Shown: piece by piece, positions 53,408 through 61,236 of the stretch
How the letters are laid out: each line of letters begins with the position of its first letter
Numbering within the stretch: position 1 is the first letter of the stretch
Source: Lachnoclostridium sp. UBA1175
Lineage (GTDB): Bacteria; Bacillota; Clostridia; Lachnospirales; Lachnospiraceae
Length of the DNA: 64,000 nucleotides
Assembly (NCBI GenBank): GCA_002311665.1
Contig: DBYX01000015.1
Span: 62,001 to 126,000 of the forward strand
Direction of reading: 5' to 3'
Position numbers and translations under genes: made by a program
The notes under the pieces: generated by a model
Seen by the model: only the letters and a program-made list of their open reading frames with translations
The model's database searches: none
What the model was told of the DNA's origin: nothing

Positions 53408-56179
53408 TCAATTCACCGTGAGCGTTGCGTCGCTCGAAGGTGTGCTTCCCTTGCTGTCCGTCACGATACAACGCACCTTATAGCCGTTGTGACCCGCCTG
53501 GGCCGTAATCTTGAACGTGGCCTTCTTCGCGGTCGCGTTCGTCGAGTTCTTCCACTCCGACGAACCGGGCGCGAGCGTCTGCCACTGATAGGAGAGCGTT
53601 CCCGTACCGGTCGCCGCCACTGTGAAGCTCGCCGTTGCACCTGCCGAAACCGTCTTGTTCTTCGGCTGCGTGGTGATCGTCGGCCCCGTAGTGCTGACCG
53701 TCAGTGTCGCTTCGTTGGAAGTCTTGTCGCCCTTGCTGTCGGTCACGATGCAGCGCACCTTGTAACCGTTGTGTCCCGCCTGCGCCGTAAGCTTGAACGT
53801 GGCCTTCTTCGCGGTCGCGTTCGTCGAATTCCTCCATTCGGTCGCACCCGGCGCGAGCGTCTGCCACTGATAGGAGAGCGTTCCCGTGCCGGTCGCCGCC
53901 ACCGTGAAACTTGCCGTCTCACCTACCGCGACCGTCACGCTCTTCGGTTGCGTGGTAATCTTCGGCCCTGTGCCGGACTGTACCGTGAGTTTTGCCTCCG
54001 CGGAGGGAACGGGCACACCGGTGCCGTCATTGACGATACAGCGCACCTTATAGTTGTTGTGTCCCGCCTGTGCCGTGAGTTTGAACGTGGCCTTCTTCGC
54101 GGTCGCGTTCGTCGAATTCTTCCACTCGGTCGCATTCGGCGCGAGCGTCTGCCACTGGTAGGTGATCGTTCCCGTGCCGGTCGCCGCCACCGTGAAGCTT
54201 GCCTCCGCACCCACCGAAACCGTCACGTCGCTCGGCTGCTTTGTAATCTGCGGTCCGGTCACGTTCTTGACCGTGAGCTTCACCGCCTTGCTCGGAATGA
54301 ACCTGCCCTTGCTGTCCTTCACAATGCAGCGGACCATATATCCGTTGTGTCCGAGCTGCGCGTTAAGGGAAAATGTCGCCGTCTTCGCGGATGCCGCCGT
54401 CGAGTTGTTCCACTTGATCGCACCCGGCGCCTTCGTCTGCCACTGATACGAAACCGATCCGACCGCGTACCCCTTGGTGGTGAATTTCGCGGTCGTGCCG
54501 ACGGCAACCACAGCGCTCTCCGGCTGCTTCGTGATCCACGGTGTCACCTCCAGCGTCACCGGTTTCGTAAATACAAACGAATTGTTTTTCGCCTCGACAA
54601 GGCAGCGGAAGCTCCATCCGTCATAGCCGGATGCCGCCTTGAACCGCAGGACCTGAGAATGACGATCCTCCGAAAAAATCTTCCAGTCACTGTCCGGATC
54701 CTCCCGATACAGCCAGGTGTACTCCCGATCGTTCGGACCGGAAACCGACGTGAAGATCTCCACGTCATTGCCGATCGGAACCGAAGGATCCGCCTGCTCA
54801 TACAGCGAGCAGTCGCTCACTCTCGTGTGCAGACGAACGATGCCCGTCGCACTGTTTCCGGAGGCCTTCTCGATCGTGCAGCGATATTCATACTCGTTGA
54901 GACTGCTCGTGATCGGAACGTTCAGGATCCTGGGATAGGAGGTCGAGCAAAGTTTCCACGACCCGCTCGGCCTTTCCTTGTAATACCACTTATAAACGTT
55001 GTCGGACGAACTCTGCGCATCGGGATAGATATTCATCTCCACCGCGCCGCACACATAGCACTCCAGCGTCGCATCGCTCCCGGGAGCGGCGATCACCAGC
55101 GAGTGCATCGGAGTTCCCATACAGTTGATATATTTCAGTGTGGGGATATCCGAGACATTCAGCGACGTCAGATTGGTGTCGTAACAGCTCAATGTCTCGA
55201 TAGCCGTCTCGTTCAGATACAAAAGTTTCGAGATATTGTTGCCCGAGCAGTACAGCTCCTTCAGGTTGCGGTTGTTGATCAGGTTCAGCTCCGTGAGCCG
55301 GCAATTCTCGCAGAACAGCCGCTGGAGACGGGTCAGTCCGCCTACGTTCAACTCGCTGATCAGCGTGTTGCTGCAGTTGACGACCTCCACCTCATACCCT
55401 CGGGTAAGGTCGATGGAGGAGATCGGATTGTTGGCGATGGTCAGATAGGTCATCACGGGGTTCTTCGTCACGTCCAGCGATGTAATCTGATTGTTCGCGC
55501 AGGAAAAACTCCAGATGTAGGGGCACTTCGAAATGTCGATCGACCTGAGCCTGTTGTTCGCGACATTCACATACAGCAAATAAGGGCACTCACTGAAGTC
55601 CAGCGTCTCAAAGAGGTTGTTGTACAGGTAGATGTCCGCCATCTCGGGGTTGCCCTTGAGGTTGATCTCCCGCAGTAAGTTGTCGCTGCAGTCAAACCGG
55701 GACAGCTTGGGACAGTTGCTCACATCGAGATCCGTCAGCTTGTTGTTGCAGCAATAGAAGCTGTCAAGCAGCGTCAGTTTGGTCACATTGATGAACTCCA
55801 GCTCGTTGTACATGCAGGACAGATACGTGATCTTTCTGTTGTGGGAGAGATCCGCCGTCTTCACATTGTTGTGGTCGAACTCAAAGTCCGCGAGATTGTA
55901 GAAGATCTCAACACCCTCAATGCTCTCGATCTCTCTGTGCGTGATGTTGATATACCTCACGGCAGCGATCTCGGTCTTGCTCAGCGTTCCGTTTCCGCTT
56001 GTATCGATAACCTCATGGACATATTCCCGGAAATTCTCGTCGGGAAATGTCGCGTCAATGTCAACCTCATCCTCCGCTCTCGCTGTCCGCGTCAGGAACA
56101 GTCCGACGCACACCAGTGCCGCGGCGGTCAGCAAAACTGCCAGTAATACGCCCTTTTTGCGCTTGATATATCCGACCAT
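53408..56179 (-). CDS. Secreted LRR / Ig-like protein, first gene of the surface-protein run
   Basis: A 923-residue exported protein: a signal or anchor segment (GVLLAVLLTAAALVCVGLFL), EF-hand-like IDTSGNGTLSKTEIAA, leucine-rich repeats (about 70-350), two divergent Ig-like segments (about 370-540) and four conserved Ig-like modules ending in the last residues. The four modules are close to identical at protein and DNA level (53410-54440), so the copy number may vary. AAGGAGG precedes the ATG. Upstream is a promoter within a large inverted repeat. Confidence 0.87.
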   Translation of the reverse strand: MVGYIKRKKGVLLAVLLTAAALVCVGLFLTRTARAEDEVDIDATFPDENFREYVHEVIDTSGNGTLSKTEIAAVRYINITHREIESIEGVEIFYNLADFEFDHNNVKTADLSHNRKITYLSCMYNELEFINVTKLTLLDSFYCCNNKLTDLDVSNCPKLSRFDCSDNLLREINLKGNPEMADIYLYNNLFETLDFSECPYLLYVNVANNRLRSIDISKCPYIWSFSCANNQITSLDVTKNPVMTYLTIANNPISSIDLTRGYEVEVVNCSNTLISELNVGGLTRLQRLFCENCRLTELNLINNRNLKELYCSGNNISKLLYLNETAIETLSCYDTNLTSLNVSDIPTLKYINCMGTPMHSLVIAAPGSDATLECYVCGAVEMNIYPDAQSSSDNVYKWYYKERPSGSWKLCSTSYPRILNVPITSSLNEYEYRCTIEKASGNSATGIVRLHTRVSDCSLYEQADPSVPIGNDVEIFTSVSGPNDREYTWLYREDPDSDWKIFSEDRHSQVLRFKAASGYDGWSFRCLVEAKNNSFVFTKPVTLEVTPWITKQPESAVVAVGTTAKFTTKGYAVGSVSYQWQTKAPGAIKWNNSTAASAKTATFSLNAQLGHNGYMVRCIVKDSKGRFIPSKAVKLTVKNVTGPQITKQPSDVTVSVGAEASFTVAATGTGTITYQWQTLAPNATEWKNSTNATAKKATFKLTAQAGHNNYKVRCIVNDGTGVPVPSAEAKLTVQSGTGPKITTQPKSVTVAVGETASFTVAATGTGTLSYQWQTLAPGATEWRNSTNATAKKATFKLTAQAGHNGYKVRCIVTDSKGDKTSNEATLTVSTTGPTITTQPKNKTVSAGATASFTVAATGTGTLSYQWQTLAPGSSEWKNSTNATAKKATFKITAQAGHNGYKVRCIVTDSKGSTPSSDATLTVN

Positions 56180-56235
56180 TTCGTCCTCCTTGCCCGATAA
56201 CGCCTTTTCTTCCGAATTCTATCTTCTGAAATGTA

Positions 56236-56256
56236 TAACATTTTTATAAAATGTTA
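56236..56256. promoter_or_regulatory. Palindromic operator candidate at the transcription start of the LRR run
   Basis: TAACATTTT-tat-AAAATGTTA is a perfect inverted repeat that overlaps the predicted transcription start (about 56255). It is a good candidate binding site for a dimeric repressor. Confidence 0.65.
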
Positions 56257-56261
56257 ATCTC

Positions 56262-56304
56262 AGTATAGCGGTAAAGGGGATGCCTGTCAAGGCATCCCCT
56301 TTAC
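56262..56304 (-). promoter_or_regulatory. Promoter of the LRR run with the -35 in the loop of a 14-bp inverted repeat
   Basis: Minus-strand TTGACA (56285-56290), 17-base spacer, TATACT (56262-56267). The -35 hexamer is exactly the 6-base loop of a perfect inverted repeat with arms GTAAAGGGGATGCC and GGCATCCCCTTTAC. The same hairpin could end the transcript of the FtsX gene that stops just upstream at 56342. Confidence 0.8.
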
Positions 56305-56341
56305 GCTGTCCGGTACAATGAGCATATATCGAATTATATGA

Positions 56342-58654
56342 TTAATCCAGTGTTTTGAGCGCATCGCTCTTCGGGATCCGGCTTATTTTCCACAGCTGCA
56401 TAAGCACCACCGCGACATAGCTCGCGAGGCCGATCAGCACCATCTTGACGTAGCACATATTGTCGATGCAGTACGGCAGGTAACCGCTCATGCGCTGATA
56501 CAGATATGTCTTGAAGATCAGGCGCAGCAGCCAGCTGACCAGAGGCACCGCAAGCAGCAGGCTCGCGAGTACCACAAGCGTCGTTGAGACGATGTAAAGC
56601 CCGCCGATCTCGCCGCCCCGGAAGCCGAGTATCTTCGTCATCGAGATGCTCACCGAGTTGCGCTCGATGATCTGCTTCGCGAGGAGGTAGACCATCAGGA
56701 CGAACATCAGGACGCCGAACCATTTGACGGGCTCCATAAAGTCCGCGAAGGATTTCCAGAGCTGGTCGGCGAAGCTTCCGAAGGTCTCGCTGTCGAGGCG
56801 CATGTAAATGTTGGATTCCGTGAGTTCCGTTAGCTCCCTGTCCGCATAGTACCCGCTGTAGTAGTCGGGCGTTTTGTCGAACATCGTGTTGAACTCCGAA
56901 AGGTTCATAAACACCGCGAGCGACGCCTCGTAAGGGTATTCCCCGGCGACCGTGAAATCGTAGTGCCGGTCCGTGTACTTGTCATACAGACTGACCGAGT
57001 CGCCCGCGGACACATTGTACTTGTCCATAAAACCGTTCGAGAGCAGTACCTTTCCCTCCGGGATCACGGTCTTCACAAACCTGCTCTCCGGTGAGATGCC
57101 GTAGACCGAGATCTCGTCCGTCTTGTAGTCCTTCTTCGTCGTCTCGAGCGTTCCGATCGCGAACTTCTCGGCGTCTTCGCCGGCCTCCTCGGGCGTCTTC
57201 AGAATGTACTGGTAACGGCTGATGCTCGTGTCCTCGATGCGCTTCGCAACGTCCCGCAGCAGCGGCTCGAACATCAGGCCGAAAATGATGATCGCTCCCG
57301 CGAGGATGATGCCCACCGCCATCGTGATGTAGTTCGGCAGATTCTGCAGCAGGATGCGGATGCGGAAGCGCCACGGAAACGGGATTTTCCGCGAGAGTCT
57401 GAGCGCGCGCTTCCTCCTGCGCCCGGAAATCTCACGGCGCAGAAACTGCAGCGGGCCGATGCGCATCTTCCAGATCAGGATGACCGCGTTGATCGCGATC
57501 ATAATGATCGTCGGCCACAGCGTCGTCGTCACGAACGCCTTCCGGTTCCAGAACGTCTCCACCCTGCCGAGCGAGTACATATCGTTGTAGATACCGACCA
57601 TGAAGTCACGGAGCGCCGTGTAGCCGAGCACGTTGCCGGCGAGCATGCCCGCGAAAAATGCGAACAGCGGCAGTGCCATGTAATGCCGCACCATCTCGCC
57701 TCTCGTGTAGCCCGAGGCACGCAGCGTTCCGATGACCGCCGACTCCTTCGAGAGCGTGTTGATCGTCGTCACGGCCACGATAAATGCGAGCACGGCGACC
57801 ACGATGTACAAAAATACGACGATCGCTGCCTCGTCGCCGTTCATATCCTCACCGGCGAACTGAATGGATTTGTTCTCGTACGCCGGAAGAAAATCGGAAA
57901 CCTCGAGCATCGTGAGCCCGGTCTCGCCCGCGAGCGCCCGCTGCACGATCTCCGTGTTGGTCGCGACAAGCTCCTCGCGGAGCGCCGACAGCACGGTCTC
58001 CGACGCGTCCTGCTGCGCTTTGTCCGTCTCCGGCTTCGTCTCATATCTCCACGCGTAATGGATCGTCACGTGGTCGGACGCAAACGCGTCAAACCCTTCC
58101 TCCGACATCAGACCGACGCCGAACGCCTCCGCGTCGAACATAATATCCGCGTTGTCCTTGAACAGGGCACTGTAGTTCGGGAGCGCCACAAGTCCCGTCA
58201 CGGTAAGGTTCCGGCCGCCGACCCGGATGCGGTCGCCGACCTTGATCCCGGCGATGTTGGAGTGCAGATTGTCGAGCGCGATCTCGCCCGCCGCCTGCGG
58301 AAGACGCCCCTCCGTTACCTCGGGGATGTTCACATCGCCGGCGCGGTAGACGCGAAGCGTGACCTTCTCCCCGGCATCCTCCTCAAAGTAGTCCGCGCGG
58401 GAGAGCTTCACCTTCGCCTTCTGCGCCACCGCCGAGAGAAACTCGTCATCCGGGCGGATGTTGAAGGAGAGGTGGCCGTCCTCGACGGCATTTTCCGCAA
58501 GATTCCTCTTATACGCCTTCGCGATACCGTCGTTGGCCACCAGGAAGCCCGAAACGACCGAGACGACCATGGTGATGAAGAGGAAAATGACCAGGTATTT
58601 TCCGAAGTCTGCCTTCAGCTCGCGGGGGAGCCTCCGGTTCATAGGATTTCTCAT
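56342..58654 (-). CDS. FtsX/MacB-type ABC transporter permease
   Basis: A 770-residue membrane protein. One N-terminal span (LVIFLFITMVVSVVSGFLVA), a large outside domain (about 45-260), three spans forming a first FtsX domain (about 270-400, with SAVIGTLRASGYTRGEMVRHY), a further span near 450, a second outside domain, and a last FtsX domain of three spans (GVLMFVLMVYLLAKQIIERN; SISMTKILGFRGGEIGGLY). This is the layout of FtsX-like permeases that act mechanically or export peptides and lipids. The start at 58654 has AAGGAGG; it is 11 bases after the ATPase stop. A C-terminal KSDALKTLD is typical of the family. Confidence 0.92.
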   Translation of the reverse strand: MRNPMNRRLPRELKADFGKYLVIFLFITMVVSVVSGFLVANDGIAKAYKRNLAENAVEDGHLSFNIRPDDEFLSAVAQKAKVKLSRADYFEEDAGEKVTLRVYRAGDVNIPEVTEGRLPQAAGEIALDNLHSNIAGIKVGDRIRVGGRNLTVTGLVALPNYSALFKDNADIMFDAEAFGVGLMSEEGFDAFASDHVTIHYAWRYETKPETDKAQQDASETVLSALREELVATNTEIVQRALAGETGLTMLEVSDFLPAYENKSIQFAGEDMNGDEAAIVVFLYIVVAVLAFIVAVTTINTLSKESAVIGTLRASGYTRGEMVRHYMALPLFAFFAGMLAGNVLGYTALRDFMVGIYNDMYSLGRVETFWNRKAFVTTTLWPTIIMIAINAVILIWKMRIGPLQFLRREISGRRRKRALRLSRKIPFPWRFRIRILLQNLPNYITMAVGIILAGAIIIFGLMFEPLLRDVAKRIEDTSISRYQYILKTPEEAGEDAEKFAIGTLETTKKDYKTDEISVYGISPESRFVKTVIPEGKVLLSNGFMDKYNVSAGDSVSLYDKYTDRHYDFTVAGEYPYEASLAVFMNLSEFNTMFDKTPDYYSGYYADRELTELTESNIYMRLDSETFGSFADQLWKSFADFMEPVKWFGVLMFVLMVYLLAKQIIERNSVSISMTKILGFRGGEIGGLYIVSTTLVVLASLLLAVPLVSWLLRLIFKTYLYQRMSGYLPYCIDNMCYVKMVLIGLASYVAVVLMQLWKISRIPKSDALKTLD

Positions 58655-58665
58655 AGGGCGCCTCC

Positions 58666-59367
58666 TTACCACTCGATCTCGCTGACGGGCAGCTTGTTCT
58701 CGTTAAGGTAATTGCGGCTCACGCGGCCGTCGCGCAGCTTGACCACACGATCCGCCATATTCTTCAGGGCGTCGTTGTGCGTCACCATGATGACGGTGTT
58801 GCCGTACTCCCTGTTGATGCGCTCGAGAAGCGCCAGGATCTCCTTCGAAGTGTTGTAATCAAGAGCACCTGTCGGCTCGTCGCAGAGAAGTATGTCGGGG
58901 TTCTTGATGACCGCGCGGCCGATCGCCGTGCGCTGCTGCTGACCGCCCGAGAGCTGGGTCGGCAACTTGTGCCGGTGCTCGTACAGACCGAGCGTCTTCA
59001 GAAGCTCATCGACATCGAGCGGCTTCCTGCTCAGGTACGCGCCGACCTCGATGTTCTCCCGCACCGTCAGGTTGGGGATCAGATTGTACAGCTGAAACAC
59101 ATAGCCGAGATGGTCTCTTCGGTACTGCGTCAGCCTCTTCTCGTTCATATCCGCGGTCTTCTCGCCGTTGATCATCACATACCCTTCATCCGCCTCGTCG
59201 ATGCCGCCGATGATATTGAGAAGGGTGGATTTGCCGCTGCCGGACGGACCGAGCAACACGCAGAACTCGCCTTTCTCCACCGAGAGCTCAACGCCGTCGA
59301 GAACCACCTGTCTGGCCTCCCCCTCACCGTAACTCTTCTTAACATCCCTGATTTCCACAAAACTCAT
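58666..59367 (-). CDS. ABC transporter ATP-binding protein (MacB/LolD type)
   Basis: The 233-residue ATPase has Walker A GPSGSGKS near residue 38, the Q-loop in YVFQLYNLIPNLTVREN, signature LSGGQQQRTAIGRA, Walker B PDILLCDEPTGALD and the H-loop VIMVTHND. Its sequence groups it with LolD/MacB/FtsE-like ATPases that serve FtsX-type permeases, like the one encoded just downstream. The start at 59367 follows AAGGAG; a frame starting seven codons earlier lacks a site. The gene is downstream of a manganese riboswitch. Confidence 0.93.
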   Translation of the reverse strand: MSFVEIRDVKKSYGEGEARQVVLDGVELSVEKGEFCVLLGPSGSGKSTLLNIIGGIDEADEGYVMINGEKTADMNEKRLTQYRRDHLGYVFQLYNLIPNLTVRENIEVGAYLSRKPLDVDELLKTLGLYEHRHKLPTQLSGGQQQRTAIGRAVIKNPDILLCDEPTGALDYNTSKEILALLERINREYGNTVIMVTHNDALKNMADRVVKLRDGRVSRNYLNENKLPVSEIEW

Positions 59368-59456
59368 CGTTTTCCGCTCCTTTTCCATGCTTTATATGAC
59401 CCGCTGCCCGCCGAACGCGCCCGCGTTACCGCCCCGTCGCGCCTCTTTCGAACAAT

Positions 59457-59488
59457 GAAAAAGGCGGTCGTGCCTGTGCCGACCGCCT
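59457..59488 (-). terminator. Terminator of the manganese riboswitch expression platform
   Basis: Minus-strand GGCGGTC pairs with GACCGCC, followed by TTTTTC; it lies 90 bases before the ABC ATPase gene. Confidence 0.85.
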
Positions 59489-59604
59489 CGTGAATCTTGA
59501 ATTCGTGTGATCCATCGGGCGGCACGCATGGCAGGGGAACGCCGCGAACGGACGAGGCACATTGCGCAGTGTGCTCCGACGATCGACCGACAGTCCCGGG
59601 CATA

Positions 59605-59701
59605 CATGAGTCTCGCATTTTAAAGCAAGCCAGGCGCGTTGCGCCAGGATGTTGACTTGCTGCTGAGCGGCTTAACCGCATCAGCTTGCTACTCCCTCAT
59701 G
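59605..59701 (-). ncRNA. yybP-ykoY manganese riboswitch
   Basis: Minus strand: stem P1 is CATGAG closing on CTCATG. Inside it are the conserved GGGAGTAGC directly after the 5' arm, GCGCAACGCGCC in the middle and ATGCGAGACTCATG at the 3' end. These match the Mn2+-sensing yybP-ykoY class. A consensus promoter precedes it and a terminator follows, so Mn2+ should switch the ABC ATPase/FtsX permease on. Confidence 0.9.
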
Positions 59702-59711
59702 GATCGCTTTC

Positions 59712-59740
59712 ATTATAGCAACAGTTGAACAGCCTGTCAA
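59712..59740 (-). promoter_or_regulatory. Consensus promoter before the manganese riboswitch
   Basis: Minus-strand TTGACA, 17-base spacer, TATAAT, a perfect match. Confidence 0.93.
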
Positions 59741-59805
59741 CTGTTCGTTTTCCACGATGTTTCTAGGGAATTCTTTTTCTCTTTTGTTCACTTTGCCGAA
59801 GCGAT

Positions 59806-59848
59806 GAAAAATCCTTCGGAATCCGTATAAAACAAGGCTTTTCCGAAG
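59806..59848 (-). terminator. Orphan terminator-like hairpin (possible small RNA end)
   Basis: Minus-strand CTTCGGAA pairs with TTCCGAAG, followed by GATTTTTC. A second hairpin, AAGGCGG/CCGCCTT at 59893-59929, is followed by TTTGTTTC. No gene or clear promoter lies upstream on this strand, so an unannotated small RNA between about 59850 and 60050 is possible. Otherwise the stretch 59741-60031 shows nothing. Confidence 0.45.
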
Positions 59849-60031
59849 AATATCGCACAGGTATGACTTTCCTTGGTCCGCCGTGCGAAACAAAGGCGGC
59901 CGCGACGTTTCACACATCGCAACCGCCTTAATCCAAATCCGTTCAACGCTCGTTGAAACCGGAGTGTCCGGACCGCACCTGCCGGAAAACCGCGATCTCC
60001 CCGCCTCTTTCCCTTTTTGTCACTTCTTCTC

Positions 60032-60060
60032 TTGCAACCGCACAGCAGGCATGCTATACT
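60032..60060 (+). promoter_or_regulatory. Promoter of the ECF transporter operon
   Basis: TTGCAA, 17-base spacer, TATACT; start predicted near 60067, so the leader is about 290 bases. Confidence 0.7.
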
Positions 60061-60066
60061 ACAACA

Positions 60067-60279
60067 TATTGTAGATTTCATTGTGAATAATTCAATAGAT
60101 ATGGTTTCCGTTGTGAGAGAGCAGAGTTACACCGATCCGGTTCGAATCCGGAGCAACGACCGCCGATATCCGATGAGACAACACCGGCATGACTGCGCCG
60201 ACGCGCAGGCGTGTTTCCGTGTCATTGCATCGATACCGCGAACAACTCTGCCTGTCCGACGTTGCCGTCGGATTTTTTT
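60067..60279 (+). ncRNA. Structured leader RNA of the ECF operon, cobalamin-riboswitch-like core
   Basis: The leader folds densely and ends in an intrinsic terminator (TCCGAC-gttgc-CGTCGGA plus TTTTTTT, 60255-60279), the form of a riboswitch. GGTTCGAATCCGGAGC followed by CGACCGCC (60139-60166) resembles the cobalamin riboswitch core GGUGnnAAUCCGG...CCGCC. However, the usual ACTGT step is not clear, so a variant or different class is possible. GATATGG (from 60098) can pair with CCgATATC (60165-60172). The downstream genes look like vitamin uptake. Confidence 0.5.
60255..60279 (+). terminator. Terminator in the ECF leader
   Basis: TCCGAC-gttgc-CGTCGGA stem followed by seven T residues, 76 bases before ecfT. 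Confidence 0.88.
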
Positions 60280-60354
60280 GTGCAAAGAGCGAGCCCCGCG
60301 AGGCTGCGCTTCCGCCGACGGAATTCCCGGGCCGGGCTGCAGAAAGGAGTACAG

Positions 60355-61236
60355 ATGGTATCTCGTCCGAGACGTCACCCGCTGGTGCCGCTCACACTTC
60401 TTCTGTCCGTGCTCCTGATCGCGATGTTCGCGCAGACGCCGTTTCTGACGCTCGCCGCATTTGCGGGCGCCGTGCTGTATCTCGCAACCGCGGGGAGATC
60501 CGCGCTGACACGGCGCGGGGTGCTCGGATACCTGATCCTGTGGACGCTCGTCGCGGTGACCAATCCTTTATTTTCCACGGGCGGCGCGACACCGATCGTG
60601 TTCGTCAACGGGCGGCCGTACACGCGGGAGGCGCTCCTGTACGGGATCCACCTCGGCGGGATGCTGATCTCCGTGCTCCTGTGGTTCCGGTGCGAGTCGT
60701 TTCTCGTGTCGGACGAAAACCGGTTTTTCCTCTTCGGGCGGATCGCCCCGAAGTCCGCGCTGCTGATCTCCACGGTGCTCCGCTTCGTGCCGCTTCTGCG
60801 CAGGCGGGCGGAGGCGATGCGCGCCGCACAGACCGCGGTCGGCGTGTACGACGATCCCGACTGGCTGCACCGCACGCGCAGCACACTCACCACCTGGTCC
60901 GCGCTCACGACCTGGTCGCTTGAGCACGCGATCGACTCCGGCGCCGCGATGAAGGCGCGCGGCTACGGGCTACCGGGACGCACCACCTACCGCACACGGC
61001 ATTTTACGGCTGCGGATGCGCTGTGTCTCGCCCTGATCCTTTCGCTTGACGCGGTTGTCGTGACGGCTTTGGCCGCCGGCGACCTTGACATATCATACTA
61101 TCCCGCGATCCGCACGGCTCCGCTGAACGGGCGCGCGATCGCGGGTATCATCGCCTACGCGGCACTGACACTGCTGCCGTTCGCGTCGTTCCTGAAGGAG
61201 GAGATCCGTTGGAGCTTCTATCGGTTGAAAATGTAA
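60355..61236 (+). CDS. ecfT: ECF transporter transmembrane component EcfT
   Basis: A 293-residue membrane protein with about five to six spans. It contains the coupling-helix signatures of EcfT: RFVPLLRRRAEAMRAAQTAV and SGAAMKARGYGLPGRTTY (the two Ala-Arg-Gly type motifs that contact the ATPases). EcfT links the ATPase pair to a substrate-binding S component. The start at 60355 follows AAAGGAG. The stop overlaps the fused EcfA gene by 28 bases, so the proteins are translationally coupled. Upstream is the structured leader with terminator. Confidence 0.9.
   Translation: MVSRPRRHPLVPLTLLLSVLLIAMFAQTPFLTLAAFAGAVLYLATAGRSALTRRGVLGYLILWTLVAVTNPLFSTGGATPIVFVNGRPYTREALLYGIHLGGMLISVLLWFRCESFLVSDENRFFLFGRIAPKSALLISTVLRFVPLLRRRAEAMRAAQTAVGVYDDPDWLHRTRSTLTTWSALTTWSLEHAIDSGAAMKARGYGLPGRTTYRTRHFTAADALCLALILSLDAVVVTALAAGDLDISYYPAIRTAPLNGRAIAGIIAYAALTLLPFASFLKEEIRWSFYRLKM

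Noticed and set aside
60130..60160. tRNA gene (TCCGG-TTCGAAT-CCGGA looks like a T-arm)
   Set aside because: No D-arm, anticodon arm or 7-bp acceptor stem at proper distances; the element is better explained as part of the leader RNA.
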